Shown: positions 33,519-42,033 of the stretch, one piece after another
How positions within the stretch are numbered: the first letter of the stretch is position 1
How the letters are laid out: every line of letters begins with the position of its first letter
Assembly (NCBI RefSeq): GCF_007750855.1
Contig: NZ_CP036291.1
Span: forward strand, 3,596,001 to 3,660,000
Length of the DNA: 64,000 nt
Direction: 5' to 3'
Source: Pirellulimonas nuda
GTDB taxonomy: Bacteria > Planctomycetota > Planctomycetia > Pirellulales > Lacipirellulaceae
Made by a program: the position numbers and the translations under genes
Notes under the pieces: model-generated
What the model saw: the letters and a program-made list of their open reading frames with translations, nothing else
Database searches by the model: none
What the model was told of the DNA's origin: nothing

Positions 33519-34559
33519 CTAACGCCGGCGGCTAGAACGCGGTTCGGTATTGACGAACCACTTGCCACCAGCGGCCTCACCCAATGCCTTCAGTTTGGCG
33601 ATACCTGCTGGGGTGACGCCAGTGTTATGGACGTGCAGCGACACGCGGCGTCCTTTTTCGTCCGCCGGTGATGATGGGGCCACGAGGGGCGCCAGTTGCA
33701 GCAGGCCCGCGTCCGTGATCGAGGTATCATTTAAGTAAAGGATTCTCAAATCCAGCTGTGCAAGGTCGAGAAGCAAATCATCCGTCACGTCCGATCCGCT
33801 AAGATCGAGGATGTGCAGCTGTGGAGCACCACGCAGATCCCCCAGGCCTTCATTGGGTAGCAAATGTCTGCTCAGGTCCAGATGATTGACCGTTCGCAGC
33901 GAGGCAATCTCGCGAACAACGTTCGCGGTAATTGGCGACACTGCACCGCCCGCCGAACTGCGGAGCTCGTAGATCCGACCATCTCGCGTCAGCAAAGCCT
34001 CCAGTCCGTAGGGCGACCATCGCGCTTCGGCGGCAGAGCGGGCACGTTCAAACACCAACGACTTGCGGCGCGCACTGGTCCACGCTCCGCAGGCTATCGA
34101 CGCGGCCAGCACCAGCAGCAGCATCCGGCTCAGCTTCCAACGCAGCGTTGGGACCTTTGGTGGACGCGTACCCGTTTTTCGGTCTGCTCCCTGTAAATAG
34201 GCACTGATGCTTGCAACCGCAAACGCCACTCCCGCAACCATCAGGACAATAACGAGTGAGATCAACCTGGACCAAGCTTGACCGATTGCGCCCTGATTCG
34301 TCTCATTGGGGGTGAGCCATAGATCAGTCAGCCCTAGCTCGACGGCATCGTCGCCAACGCTCCAAAGGACGCTCACCCCCACGACGACAAGCAGTGCGGC
34401 CGCAACGCTGGCGCCGAGCACGATGGGGCGAACCCGGCCGCGCGGTTGTGACGGGTTTCTCACGAATCCACCCAGAAACGCACCCAACGCCGAAGCTGCA
34501 CCGCACAATGAAAGCGCAACGCTGAAGGCGATCAGGTCGTCTGCGAGGATGGGAAGCAT
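33519..34559 (-). CDS. membrane protein with C-terminal leucine-rich repeats
   Basis: A 346-residue protein with four predicted membrane segments: about residues 8-32 (IAFSVALSLCGAASALGAF), 45-66 (PIVLGASVAAALLVVVGVSVL), 100-121 (LISLVIVLMVAGVAFAVAS) and 146-160 (MLLLVLAASIACGAW). The outer part (200-330) holds several leucine-rich repeats (LRTVNHLDLSRHLL, PQLHILDLSGSDVTDDLL, LRILYLNDTSITDAGLLQL) of the same type as in the LRR gene at 21.1 kb. It could be a membrane-anchored binding or sensing protein. The flanks are repeat-rich and it has no operon partner. Confidence 0.75.
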   Translation of the reverse strand: MLPILADDLIAFSVALSLCGAASALGAFLGGFVRNPSQPRGRVRPIVLGASVAAALLVVVGVSVLWSVGDDAVELGLTDLWLTPNETNQGAIGQAWSRLISLVIVLMVAGVAFAVASISAYLQGADRKTGTRPPKVPTLRWKLSRMLLLVLAASIACGAWTSARRKSLVFERARSAAEARWSPYGLEALLTRDGRIYELRSSAGGAVSPITANVVREIASLRTVNHLDLSRHLLPNEGLGDLRGAPQLHILDLSGSDVTDDLLLDLAQLDLRILYLNDTSITDAGLLQLAPLVAPSSPADEKGRRVSLHVHNTGVTPAGIAKLKALGEAAGGKWFVNTEPRSSRRR

Positions 34560-34648
34560 AAACCGTGGGCTCGTTTTCTGAGTTTCTCGTTAGTATATGT
34601 TACCGCCCCGCGCTATTGCGCCCTTCGGGTTGAGCCTCTAGTCTTGGC

Positions 34649-34840
34649 GTGAGGGACGCCCCAGAGCCCAATCCAAAGTGCTCGAACTGCGAGCGGTTGG
34701 AACGGATTGTATCCGAGCAGGCCCGGCGTATCGACCGACTGGAGAAACGTGTCGAGGAGGGGCGCTTCGGGCGGGCAAGCGCCAGGCGGCGCCAATCCGC
34801 AAGGAGGAGCCCGCCCAGCAGGAATGGCGGGCAAAGCCCT
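34649..34840 (+). pseudogene. IS66 transposase N-terminal remnant
   Basis: About 55 codons read PNPKCSNCERLERIVSEQAR then RLEKRVEEGRFGRASARRR, the Cys-x-x-Cys plus leucine-zipper-like start typical of IS66 TnpC proteins. The frame continues without IS66 similarity beyond about residue 58, so only the 5' end of a transposase remains. It is unrelated in position to the IS66 element at the window end. Confidence 0.6.
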
Positions 34841-34930
34841 AAATGCATCTTCGGCCCCAGGCAACCGATAAACGTCAAAGAAAGTCCCAAGAGGGCATGC
34901 AAGACGGGGTGCATGATGCGCGTTTCGGGT

Positions 34931-35386
34931 TTATTTGTTTGCACTTGGCCTTCTGAATAGGGCAACGCCTCGGCGTCGAAGGTACAACCCTGGGGGGATA
35001 CAAAGGGCAGCAGCAACGATCCATAGTTTGGCAAGAAACGCGGGCATCTGGTCACTTGCTGGTCCACCAAATACGGCCACAAGCACTAACCAGAACGAAA
35101 TTGCGACTGCCGCCACGCCGTACAAAGCAAGGTAAATTCCATAACAGCGCAATTCGCCTATTCGTTTCTGCCATCCACAATACAGGACAATTGCTGCCCC
35201 TTGGCACACCACCACGATTTGACTAAGCAAGATCAGCAAGAACGTGATGGCGGACCAATCAGAGGAGAGGAGACAAGTGACCGGCATTATTGCCAATACT
35301 GCCAAAGAGACAGACAGGGTCCCACTAGGAAACAGGCCAAGGAATCGCGAGCGGTTCACTATAATTGAGTATCGGTCGAGGGCCAT
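34931..35386 (-). CDS. small membrane protein, function unknown
   Basis: Starting at ATG 35386 (MALDRYSIIVNRSR), this 151-residue protein has four predicted membrane segments: SVSLAVLAIMPVTCLL, AITFLLILLSQIVVVCQGAA, YGIYLALYGVAAVAISFWLVLVAVF and LAKLWIVAAALCIPPGLYL. The tail is Arg-rich (RRRGVALFRRP). The frame is open upstream to 35614, but that part is a sigma-factor fragment, so I take 35386 as the start. No family is recognised. The fused reading frame could make a sigma remnant-membrane hybrid, which I consider unlikely to be functional. Confidence 0.55.
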   Translation of the reverse strand: MALDRYSIIVNRSRFLGLFPSGTLSVSLAVLAIMPVTCLLSSDWSAITFLLILLSQIVVVCQGAAIVLYCGWQKRIGELRCYGIYLALYGVAAVAISFWLVLVAVFGGPASDQMPAFLAKLWIVAAALCIPPGLYLRRRGVALFRRPSANK

Positions 35387-35434
35387 TTGACACCACGTCC
35401 CAGTAGATATTGCTCGAGCACCGTAGGTCCAATG

Positions 35435-35551
35435 GTTTGACCCAGCTACTCGCTTTGCCAGCTTCGCCGCTTCAAGTTTATACAACTCGTAGTAGACGAT
35501 TGGAAGTAAATGCTCTGCAGCCGAAGGATCTCCATGCTCAGTATGCGACCA
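35435..35551 (-). pseudogene. ECF sigma-factor N-terminal remnant
   Basis: The minus-strand frame reads HGDPSAAEHLLPIVYYELYK followed by LEAAKLAKRVAG, the beginning of the planctomycete/acidobacterial ECF group in which GDxxAAxxLLPLVYxELRxLA is characteristic. The rest of sigma2 and all of sigma4 are missing. The fragment is in frame with the membrane protein downstream. Confidence 0.6.
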
Positions 35552-35869
35552 GATTCGAGTACCGCCCGCGATTCGGGTAATTATAGCAGAAGTCGGACAC
35601 GATCTTCCGCGCAACCTGCTAGGAAATCAGTAGCTGAGTCGAGGCTTCGAGATTGTTTGCCGCCACGAGGGCAGGTCAGTTCTAAGCAAAAGCTATGCAA
35701 GAACGCCAACAAGGCGATGGCTGTATGCTGCTTGATCATCATTTCGCGACGCGGCGGGATGATTGGCGAGACGCCCACGTGCTGCGGGCGAAGTCGGTAT
35801 CAACAGGCAGATCGCTTCGTGCTGGAGCTGGAAATGACCGTCAGCAATTCGGAACATTCGTTAGTGCAG

Positions 35870-36000
35870 GCGGTTGCATCAACCTAGCTGAGTTCGGGCT
35901 CCGGCTAACTTGCTGAGGTGGACATCACCTCCCTCAGATCCGGCTCCAGCCAAGTGGCCGGAGGCGGACCGACCGCCGCGGGGGTCGTCCGGCAAGAATC
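35870..36000. repeat. interspersed repeat family, copy F (left part)
   Basis: GGCGGTTGCATCAAC (35870) and GAGGTGGACATCACCTCCCT (35915) match the family's left side closely, followed by CAGATCCGGCTCCAGCCAAG as in copy B. The right end GGTGAGCTGCACC is absent, so this copy is truncated or recombined. The stretch 35552-35869 upstream holds no supportable gene. Confidence 0.65.
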
Positions 36001-36102
36001 CGCAGCGGTGGCGATGACCTCTGCGAGAACGGGCATACTGCATCGTGGCGGGGGATGGCCTCGCCAATCGAATGCGACGCCACGGTCGCGTTTGGTTGAG
36101 TG

Positions 36103-37269
36103 TTATTCCAGCAACCCGCGTTTCTTCAACGCCGATTTCAGCCGGTTGAGCGTCGGGTGCTTCTTGGCAAGATGAGCGGAGTGCTGTCGCGCGAGCTGTT
36201 CGCCGCTGTCGCCCGCCAGCGCTTCCCGCAGCTCGTCGAGCACCTCGGCCGCCGCTTCGTAGTTGGCCAACCCGCGAGCGGCGACGAGTTCCTCAGCTTG
36301 GCGGAGCCATTTTTTCGGTTCGTCAACCATCTGCCTCATCCGTACCTCCCGCTCCTGAGCCAGCTTGGCCGCTTTACGCTTCTCAGCGGCAACGAGTCGC
36401 TTCTGTTCTCGTTCGTACTCAGCCTGGCGGAGCTGGGCGGCTCGATCGAGCAATGTCTGGTAGTTTCGGCTTGTGACGACGGTCGGCCAGGCCGAAGGGG
36501 TCGTTGCACCCAGGATGCGAGCAATCGTTGCCGATTTGATCGCGGCGGAGTCCTCCGAGAGCAATTCGCGAAGCAGTGCCTTTACCTCTTCCTCGCTCTG
36601 GGACTCAACCCACCGCTGGATGCGATGCTCTGCGGAAGCCTCGTCGGGGGCTTCTGCAGAACCCTCCGCCGCAGCGTCCAACAAAGACGCTTCGAGGCCA
36701 AAGAATTCCAGGAAGGGCTGAGCCTCGCCGGCAAGCTCGGCGAGCCCGCAAGGCACGGGAGGCTCTTTGGCATCGACGGGATCAGGTTGTCCGTCGGTCG
36801 CCGCAGCGAGCCAGAACAGGTAGAGCACCCTGAGGTCGCCGGCCATCAGCCGAGTGCGGAGCTCGACCATCGCCCGCATGCAGGGTTCGAACTCCCACAA
36901 CTCTTCGAGTTCGCCCGCTTCATGGTACGGGCTCAGGGTCAGAACGCCCCCGCTGCCACGCCGGTCCGGCGCCCACGAGACTCCCTCGCCGCCGATGTAG
37001 TTCGACCAGACGTCCTCCGCAAACGGCATTCCCACCGGCAGCCGGAAAGCGACCGTTCGAACCCCAAAGTTGGCGTAGTGGAGGTGTACGTCGTAGCCCC
37101 TCCGGAGCATTCCGTTCACGTCACCATGAAAGTCTCCAAAATGGTACTCATTCTGAAATGACCAGCGCGAGATCTCAGCCCGAGTTGATTGTTCTCGGGC
37201 GTAGGCCAACTCGCGGTCGGTGAGCGGCCGGTCTACCGCTTGAAACTCGATGAGCTGGTACTCGCTCAC
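36103..37269 (-). CDS. conserved hypothetical protein
   Basis: A 388-residue soluble protein. Its N-terminal 150 residues (MSEYQLIEFQAVDRPLTDRE, EYHFGDFHGDV, MLRRGYDVHLHYANFG) match a hypothetical family I recall from many bacteria that starts MSEYQYYEFQAIDRPLT and has no assigned function. The C-terminal 150 residues are a charged alpha-helical region (about 270-388, EREQKRLVAAEKRKAAKL) likely to form a coiled coil. It is 50 bp from the DUF6429 gene on the same strand, a possible two-gene operon. No signal peptide or membrane segment is present. Confidence 0.7.
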   Translation of the reverse strand: MSEYQLIEFQAVDRPLTDRELAYAREQSTRAEISRWSFQNEYHFGDFHGDVNGMLRRGYDVHLHYANFGVRTVAFRLPVGMPFAEDVWSNYIGGEGVSWAPDRRGSGGVLTLSPYHEAGELEELWEFEPCMRAMVELRTRLMAGDLRVLYLFWLAAATDGQPDPVDAKEPPVPCGLAELAGEAQPFLEFFGLEASLLDAAAEGSAEAPDEASAEHRIQRWVESQSEEEVKALLRELLSEDSAAIKSATIARILGATTPSAWPTVVTSRNYQTLLDRAAQLRQAEYEREQKRLVAAEKRKAAKLAQEREVRMRQMVDEPKKWLRQAEELVAARGLANYEAAAEVLDELREALAGDSGEQLARQHSAHLAKKHPTLNRLKSALKKRGLLE

Positions 37270-37319
37270 GCGTGGACCTCCTGCCGGGATGTCGGCATCC
37301 TAGTGTCAGGGCGGGGAGT

Positions 37320-37562
37320 TCAATCGCTTCTTGCGAAAAGCCTGTCAAACAACGCGCGACCCCTGGCCAACCCTTCAGGCGTCATGACCACGGACTTCGA
37401 TTTGGAGACAGGGTCGAACAGGAGGCCCTTCTCATGAAGACGGTTGAGGGCGTCCCAATCATGGCCTTTCCAGGCGCGGGCCCCAAACTCGTCTTCCTGG
37501 TGAGCTGTCAACGTGAGGAGTGCGAGGACAGCATCATCGATTCTGTCGCTGTCATATGGCAT
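37320..37562 (-). CDS. DUF6429 family protein
   Basis: This 80-residue protein starts at ATG 37562 (MPYDSDRIDDAVLALLTLTA); an upstream in-frame ATG at 37616 adds 18 unlike residues. The core GARAWKGHDWDALNRLHEKG and SVVMTPEGLARGRALFDRL match the DUF6429 family as I know it, a small helical protein with no known function, often found near mobile or defence genes. It lies between the hypothetical gene at 36.1 kb and the AAA cassette. Confidence 0.75.
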   Translation of the reverse strand: MPYDSDRIDDAVLALLTLTAHQEDEFGARAWKGHDWDALNRLHEKGLLFDPVSKSKSVVMTPEGLARGRALFDRLFARSD

Positions 37563-37782
37563 GCGGCGTCCCTCCAATTGGGCAACGAGGGGGAAGTCCG
37601 AAGCCAATTCTATCACCCGGCGTCCATTGAAAAAGCTCGCCGATAGCCGAGAGTCCCAGACGCGGAAACCTGCGTCGGCCCGACACTTCGACGCTGACGC
37701 TATAAAAGGACGATGACCGTCGGAAGGAAGGCGAGACGCACTTTGTCGGCCGGCCGATCTTCCTAGAAATAGATGGCCACCC

Positions 37783-39297
37783 CTAGTTGTCCGAAGGGTC
37801 CAGCCGCTTCACCCGCCGACGCCGGCCCTGCCTGGGGGCCGCCGCCGCCGACCGATAAACCCCCGGCGTGTCCGCACTGAGGCAGCGGCCGCTGGCCCAG
37901 CCCCGCAGCCGGGCGACCGACTCGGCCGCGGTCGAGGCGATGGGCACGACGTGCCTGGCCGCCTCGACCAGCGGCAGGTCGAGCAGCCGCGCCAGCCGGC
38001 AGCACGAGCGGACCTCGGCGCCGGTCCAGTCGTCGTCCGCGGGACGGCGCTGGCCGGGGGCGATGCCGAGCGACGAGCGGTGGATCTTCCAGATCGCGTC
38101 CTTCTGCTGCCTCCCGGGGAGGTCGAGGAAGAACACCGCGTCGAACCGCTCGGCCCGCGTCAGCTCGGGCGGCAGCCGCGAGACGTCGTTGGCGGTCGCC
38201 ACCACGAACACGTCCGACTCGTGGTCCGCCAGCCAGCTCAACAGCGAACCGAACAGCCGCGACTGCACCCCGGAGTCGCCGGCCTGGCCCCCGTTTTGGC
38301 CGCCGACGCCGGACAGGGCCTTGTCGAGCTCATCGACGAACAGCACGCAGGGCGCCATCGCGTCGATCGACGCCAGTGCCCCGCGCGTCCGCTCCTCGGT
38401 CTGGCCCACCAGCGAGCCCATCAGCCGCCCCACATCCAGCACCAAGGTCGGCCGGCCCGTCTCGGCGCCGATCGCCTTGGCGATGGCGCTCTTGCCGGTG
38501 CCGGGGATGCCCAACAGCAACACCCCTTGGGGGCGGATGCTGGCGCCTGACTTGCTGTCGCTGGGCCGGGGACGCAGCGCCCGGCGACAAAACCCCTTCA
38601 GCGACTCGAGCCCGCCGAGCTGGTCGAACGAGCCGCCGCCCCGGTGGAGCGTCACCAGCCCCCCCTGGGCGAGCGTCTGGGCCTTGAGCGACCACAGCGT
38701 CTCGGGGGTGAGCCGCCGCTGGCGCACCAGGCTCAGCGCGAACGCCCCCTCGGCCTCGTACCGCGACAGGCCGCTGGCCGCATCAATGAGCTGCTCGAAG
38801 CCGGGCCCCTTGGGGAGTTCTCCGCGCTCGGTGGCGACGCCGCGGGCGATCTCCGCCAGCTGCTTCCTGTCGGGCAGGGCGTGCTCGATCACCACGAACA
38901 ACCGTTCCAGCTCGGGCGGCAGCTGCACCACCGGGGCGATCACGACCACGAACGTCGAACGCCGGCGTCCTACTTCGACCTGGCGGGTGACGGCCTGCAC
39001 GACTTCTACCGAGCCGAGGTAGCGGTGGAAGTTGGGCAGCACCAGCAGCGTGGCGCCCGCGTCTCGGGGGGCGTGGTCCAACAGCCGCACGGCAGAGACC
39101 GGGTCCGAGGCGGTCGCCGGGACGGCAGAGACCGTGCCCCACGCGCCCAGCTCGACGTCCCAGCCCCACGCCCGCCAGCCCTCGGCGCGGCACAGCGTGG
39201 CGATCTCTTCGAGGGCGTCGGGGTGTTCGTGGCTGGTGATCCACAGCCCCGAGAAGCACGCCCGCACGTGCTCCTGGAGGGTTTCGGCGAGCGACAT
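37783..39297 (-). CDS. Ycf46-like AAA+ ATPase
   Basis: This 504-residue ATPase has an N-terminal half (1-220) without catalytic motifs, resembling the degenerate first AAA-like domain of Ycf46 proteins, and an active C-terminal AAA+ domain. Walker A is GIPGTGKSA and Walker B is CVLFVDELDKA; sensor-1-like VVATANDVSRLP and the arginine-finger segment ELTRAERFDAVFFL are also visible. It is the last gene of a three-gene minus-strand cassette with DUF2997 and DUF1257 (Ycf35-like) genes, 45 bp downstream of the former. In cyanobacteria and plastids Ycf46 is linked to carbon metabolism. The role here is unknown and probably acts on the two small partners. Confidence 0.85.
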   Translation of the reverse strand: MSLAETLQEHVRACFSGLWITSHEHPDALEEIATLCRAEGWRAWGWDVELGAWGTVSAVPATASDPVSAVRLLDHAPRDAGATLLVLPNFHRYLGSVEVVQAVTRQVEVGRRRSTFVVVIAPVVQLPPELERLFVVIEHALPDRKQLAEIARGVATERGELPKGPGFEQLIDAASGLSRYEAEGAFALSLVRQRRLTPETLWSLKAQTLAQGGLVTLHRGGGSFDQLGGLESLKGFCRRALRPRPSDSKSGASIRPQGVLLLGIPGTGKSAIAKAIGAETGRPTLVLDVGRLMGSLVGQTEERTRGALASIDAMAPCVLFVDELDKALSGVGGQNGGQAGDSGVQSRLFGSLLSWLADHESDVFVVATANDVSRLPPELTRAERFDAVFFLDLPGRQQKDAIWKIHRSSLGIAPGQRRPADDDWTGAEVRSCCRLARLLDLPLVEAARHVVPIASTAAESVARLRGWASGRCLSADTPGVYRSAAAAPRQGRRRRVKRLDPSDN

Positions 39298-39342
39298 ACT
39301 GGCTCCTTGGCTAGAACAAGAAATGGAGAGCGGCTGAAGTGG

Positions 39343-39552
39343 TTAGGACGGGTTCGTGTGGCCTCCAGCAGAAAGGTGGTTTTGGACCGTTAGGGGTTGC
39401 TGAAAGAAAGCAGATGTGAGCTGCTCCGACTGCCGGACGCCCAGCGCCGCCTCCAGCAGCCGGCTGGCTTCCTGGCAGGCGGCGCCGGCGTAGCCGCGGG
39501 TCTCGATGCGGGCCTCGCCCTGGGGCGAGACGATGATCTCGATCGTCTTCAT
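39343..39552 (-). CDS. DUF2997 family protein
   Basis: A 69-residue protein starting at ATG 39552 (MKTIEIIVSPQGEARIETRG), the standard DUF2997 beginning, with the family's GxxCxxAxxxLExALG pattern. The start overlaps the stop of the DUF1257 gene by four bases. The C-terminal QPLTVQNHL tail seems to be local extension. DUF2997 proteins accompany Ycf35-like proteins in cyanobacteria and planctomycetes; the function is unknown. Confidence 0.85.
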   Translation of the reverse strand: MKTIEIIVSPQGEARIETRGYAGAACQEASRLLEAALGVRQSEQLTSAFFQQPLTVQNHLSAGGHTNPS

Positions 39553-39917
39553 GCGGCGCCCTCCATCTGGACCACCAGGCGGATCGAGCCATCGGCGATG
39601 GGCTCTTCGTGCACCGCGTGCCCGCTCCGCCGGGCGACCAGCGTGGCCCGCTCGACGGCGTAGCCCTGCAGGAACCGGTCGAGCTGCCGCGGGTCGCCCC
39701 AGCGACCGCCGTAGTGGTCGTATCGGAGCGTGCCGGTGGGGAGCTCGCACACGACCGGGTAACGCCACGCGGGGAGCGCGACCGCCAGGCCTGTCGCCTC
39801 GCTGGTGAACAGCCGGTGCGTCCCTTCGGTGGGTGGTGGGAGCCGCAGCCGCCGGCAGGCGGCCGTGACCGACTCCCGGCAGCGGACCTCGGTCTGGATC
39901 GTGACGATGTGACTCAT
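39549..39917 (-). CDS. DUF1257 (Ycf35-like) protein
   Basis: A 122-residue protein beginning MSHIVTIQTEVRCRESVTAA, a characteristic DUF1257 start. The conserved core YPVVCELPTGTLRYDHYGG, GDPRQLDRFLQGYAVE and the C-terminal IADGSIRLVVQ are present. It resembles Ycf35 of plastids and cyanobacteria. The ATG 39917 is followed directly by the MSH core and needs no alternative. It is the first gene of the cassette DUF1257-DUF2997-AAA, with four-base overlap to the second gene. Confidence 0.88.
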   Translation of the reverse strand: MSHIVTIQTEVRCRESVTAACRRLRLPPPTEGTHRLFTSEATGLAVALPAWRYPVVCELPTGTLRYDHYGGRWGDPRQLDRFLQGYAVERATLVARRSGHAVHEEPIADGSIRLVVQMEGAA

Positions 39918-40271
39918 GCGTTCTCCTCGGGGTGGGGGGATACGGAGGGCGAGCCCGGGCCGCCGGGCCGCCGGCGGGTCCGGCAGGCGCTCGACCGGGC
40001 CGTCGCTGGGAGGCCGCTGCGCGGCAGCAGCCCGCGGGCGTGGCCGGGGGGCTAATCCTTCGTCAAGTACTTATGGCGCAGTTTGGGCGATTGTTTAGCG
40101 CGGCCCGCGACGCTGCGCCGCCCGGCCGCCGCGGTTGCGGGGGCCAAGGCCCCGCCAACACGGGCGCCGGTCCGCGACGCGTCCCCGCCGCGGGCGACAA
40201 GGCGACTGCTCGCTCCGCGGCCCAGGCGTAGTTATCATGCCTGGACCACGACGCTCCGGAGCACTCACACG
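39918..40271. other. GC-rich divergent intergenic region
   Basis: This 354-bp stretch separates the minus-strand DUF1257 cassette from the plus-strand genes starting at 40272 and must hold both promoters. It is very GC-rich with many open frames on both strands, none supportable. The short AT-richer segment AGTACTTATGGCGCAGTTTG (about 40065) may contain a promoter. Confidence 0.4.
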
Positions 40272-40475
40272 ATGGGCAGGCGGCTCAACGATCACGACCG
40301 AGAACTCGCGGCGGTCCGGCGGATCCGCCGCATGCTCGCCGAGGGGAGCGAGCGTGCCGAGGTCCTCGCGTACTACTCCCCCCGCGACTCGCGCCGGGTG
40401 CGGCGTGGGCTGGAACAGATCGAGGCAGAGCTTGATGCGATTGTTCGGAACCTTGCCGCGGAGAAGCCCTGCTAG
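40272..40475 (+). CDS. small basic protein, function unknown
   Basis: A 67-residue protein starting at ATG 40272 (MGRRLNDHDRELAAVRRIRR). The composition is strongly charged and helical (RRVRRGLEQIEAELDAIVRN), with no membrane segment. Its 3' end overlaps the start of the EEP nuclease gene (40435) by 41 bases, suggesting a joint transcript. I do not recognise a family; the frame is believable because of composition and clean start, but evidence is limited. Confidence 0.45.
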   Translation: MGRRLNDHDRELAAVRRIRRMLAEGSERAEVLAYYSPRDSRRVRRGLEQIEAELDAIVRNLAAEKPC

Positions 40476-42033
40476 GCCGCTGGCGTTCGTCGTGTTGCTG
40501 CTGGTCCCCGGAGTCTGCGACGCCCAGCTGCGGGTCGTCGACTGGAACACCGGCGGGGGCGCCCGCGCGGGGGTCGCGACCGTGTTCGAGGCGATCGGCC
40601 AAGAGTCGGTCGGGGGGGTCGCCAAGCCGATCGACGTGCTCAGCCTGCAGGAGCAGACGAACGCAGCCGCCACCGCGACGTTCGTCAGTGTGCTCAACGG
40701 CCTCTACGGCGCCGGGACGTACGCAGCGGCCCCGATCCCCGCGAGCGCCCAGTCCACCGGCGCCGGCCTGCCGGGGCTGGTCTACAACACGCAAACGGTC
40801 GCGCTGATCGCGACCCAGGCGTTCGGCGTCGTCAACACCAGCAACCAGACCCGCTCGACGCTGCGGTACCAGCTGAGGCCCGTCGGCTACGACGCCTCGG
40901 CCGACTTCTACCTCTACAGCAACCACTACAAGGCCTCGACCGGCGGTTCCAATGAAGCCCGCCGCCTGATCGAGGCCGCGGCCCTGCGTGCGGACCTCGA
41001 CGCACTGGGCCAAGGGGCCTCCGCGATCCTCAGCGGGGACTTCAACATCCAGAGCAGCAGCGAGGCGATGTACCAGGAGCTGCTCTCGGCCGGCCCGGGC
41101 CAGGCGTTCGATCCTATCGACACGCCGGGCAACTGGAACAACTCCGCGGCCTTCAAGCAGGTCCACACCCAGTCCCCCGCCGCCAGCCAGCAGTACCCGG
41201 GGCAGGTCACCGGCGGCGTCGACGACCGGTTCGATTTTCAGCTGGTGACCGGCGAGCTGCTCGACGGCGAGGGGCTCGACTACCTGCCGGGGAGCTACCA
41301 CACGTTCGGCAACAACGGCACGCACCTGCTCAACGGGAGCATCGCCACCGGCAGCGGCGCCACAGCGGATGTGCTCTCGGCCCTGGAGGGCGCCAGCGAC
41401 CATCTGCCGGTCGTCGCCGACTACCAGGTCCCCGCGGTGCTGGGCTACGCGCTGGACGCCCCGGCGGCTTCCTACGCCCTGGGGCAGGCCGCCAGCCTGT
41501 CGCTCTGGGTGCAGAACCTCGCGGACGTGGTGGCCGCGGTAGGCGCGGACGAGCTCGACTGGGTGGTGTCGCTGTCGGGGAACCTGACCGGCGGCGGCGG
41601 CGGCTCACTTATGGCCGACGGGACCTCCGCGATGCTCTCGCTGGCCCTCGACACGAGTTCGGTGGGGATGCAGTCCGGGATCGTGACCCTCAGCAGCACG
41701 AGCCCCGGCGTCGCCAACGGTTTGGTGCAGATCCCGCTGATGTGGGAGGTCGCCTCTGCGGTGATTGGGGACTACAACGGCAACGGCGTCGTCGAGCTGG
41801 GGGACTACGCGACCTGGAAGTCCGCTTTCGGCTCGACAATGGATCTCGCGGCGGATGGCAACTCCGACGGCGTGGTCGATGCGGCCGATTACACGGTCTG
41901 GCGAGACGCGTTGGCCGGTGCGTCAGTTGGGAACGCAGTGGGGGCGAGCGTGCCTGAACCTTCGTGCCTGTTGCTCGGGCTGATCGTGGGGTCGTTGGCT
42001 GCTTCTTGGAGAAGGCCGTGCGTCTGCTGCTGA
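40435..42033 (+). CDS. secreted endonuclease/exonuclease/phosphatase-family protein with dockerin-like repeats and PEP-CTERM anchor
   Basis: This 532-residue secreted enzyme starts at ATG 40435; a signal peptide (LAFVVLLLVPGVCDAQ) follows. Residues 25-340 form an EEP fold with the expected motifs: RVVDWNTGGG, DVLSLQEQ (catalytic Glu), ILSGDFNIQ (Asp/Asn) and GASDHLPVVADY (Asp/His). A beta-sandwich-like linker is followed by two dockerin-like Ca-binding stretches (GDYNGNGVVELGDYATW and NSDGVVDAADYTVW) and a PEP-CTERM signal (VPEPSCLLLGLIVGSLAAS, WRRP). It is likely an extracellular nuclease or phosphodiesterase held at the cell surface. The stop overlaps the start of the S1/P1 nuclease gene by 16 bases. 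Confidence 0.88.
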   Translation: MRLFGTLPRRSPARPLAFVVLLLVPGVCDAQLRVVDWNTGGGARAGVATVFEAIGQESVGGVAKPIDVLSLQEQTNAAATATFVSVLNGLYGAGTYAAAPIPASAQSTGAGLPGLVYNTQTVALIATQAFGVVNTSNQTRSTLRYQLRPVGYDASADFYLYSNHYKASTGGSNEARRLIEAAALRADLDALGQGASAILSGDFNIQSSSEAMYQELLSAGPGQAFDPIDTPGNWNNSAAFKQVHTQSPAASQQYPGQVTGGVDDRFDFQLVTGELLDGEGLDYLPGSYHTFGNNGTHLLNGSIATGSGATADVLSALEGASDHLPVVADYQVPAVLGYALDAPAASYALGQAASLSLWVQNLADVVAAVGADELDWVVSLSGNLTGGGGGSLMADGTSAMLSLALDTSSVGMQSGIVTLSSTSPGVANGLVQIPLMWEVASAVIGDYNGNGVVELGDYATWKSAFGSTMDLAADGNSDGVVDAADYTVWRDALAGASVGNAVGASVPEPSCLLLGLIVGSLAASWRRPCVCC

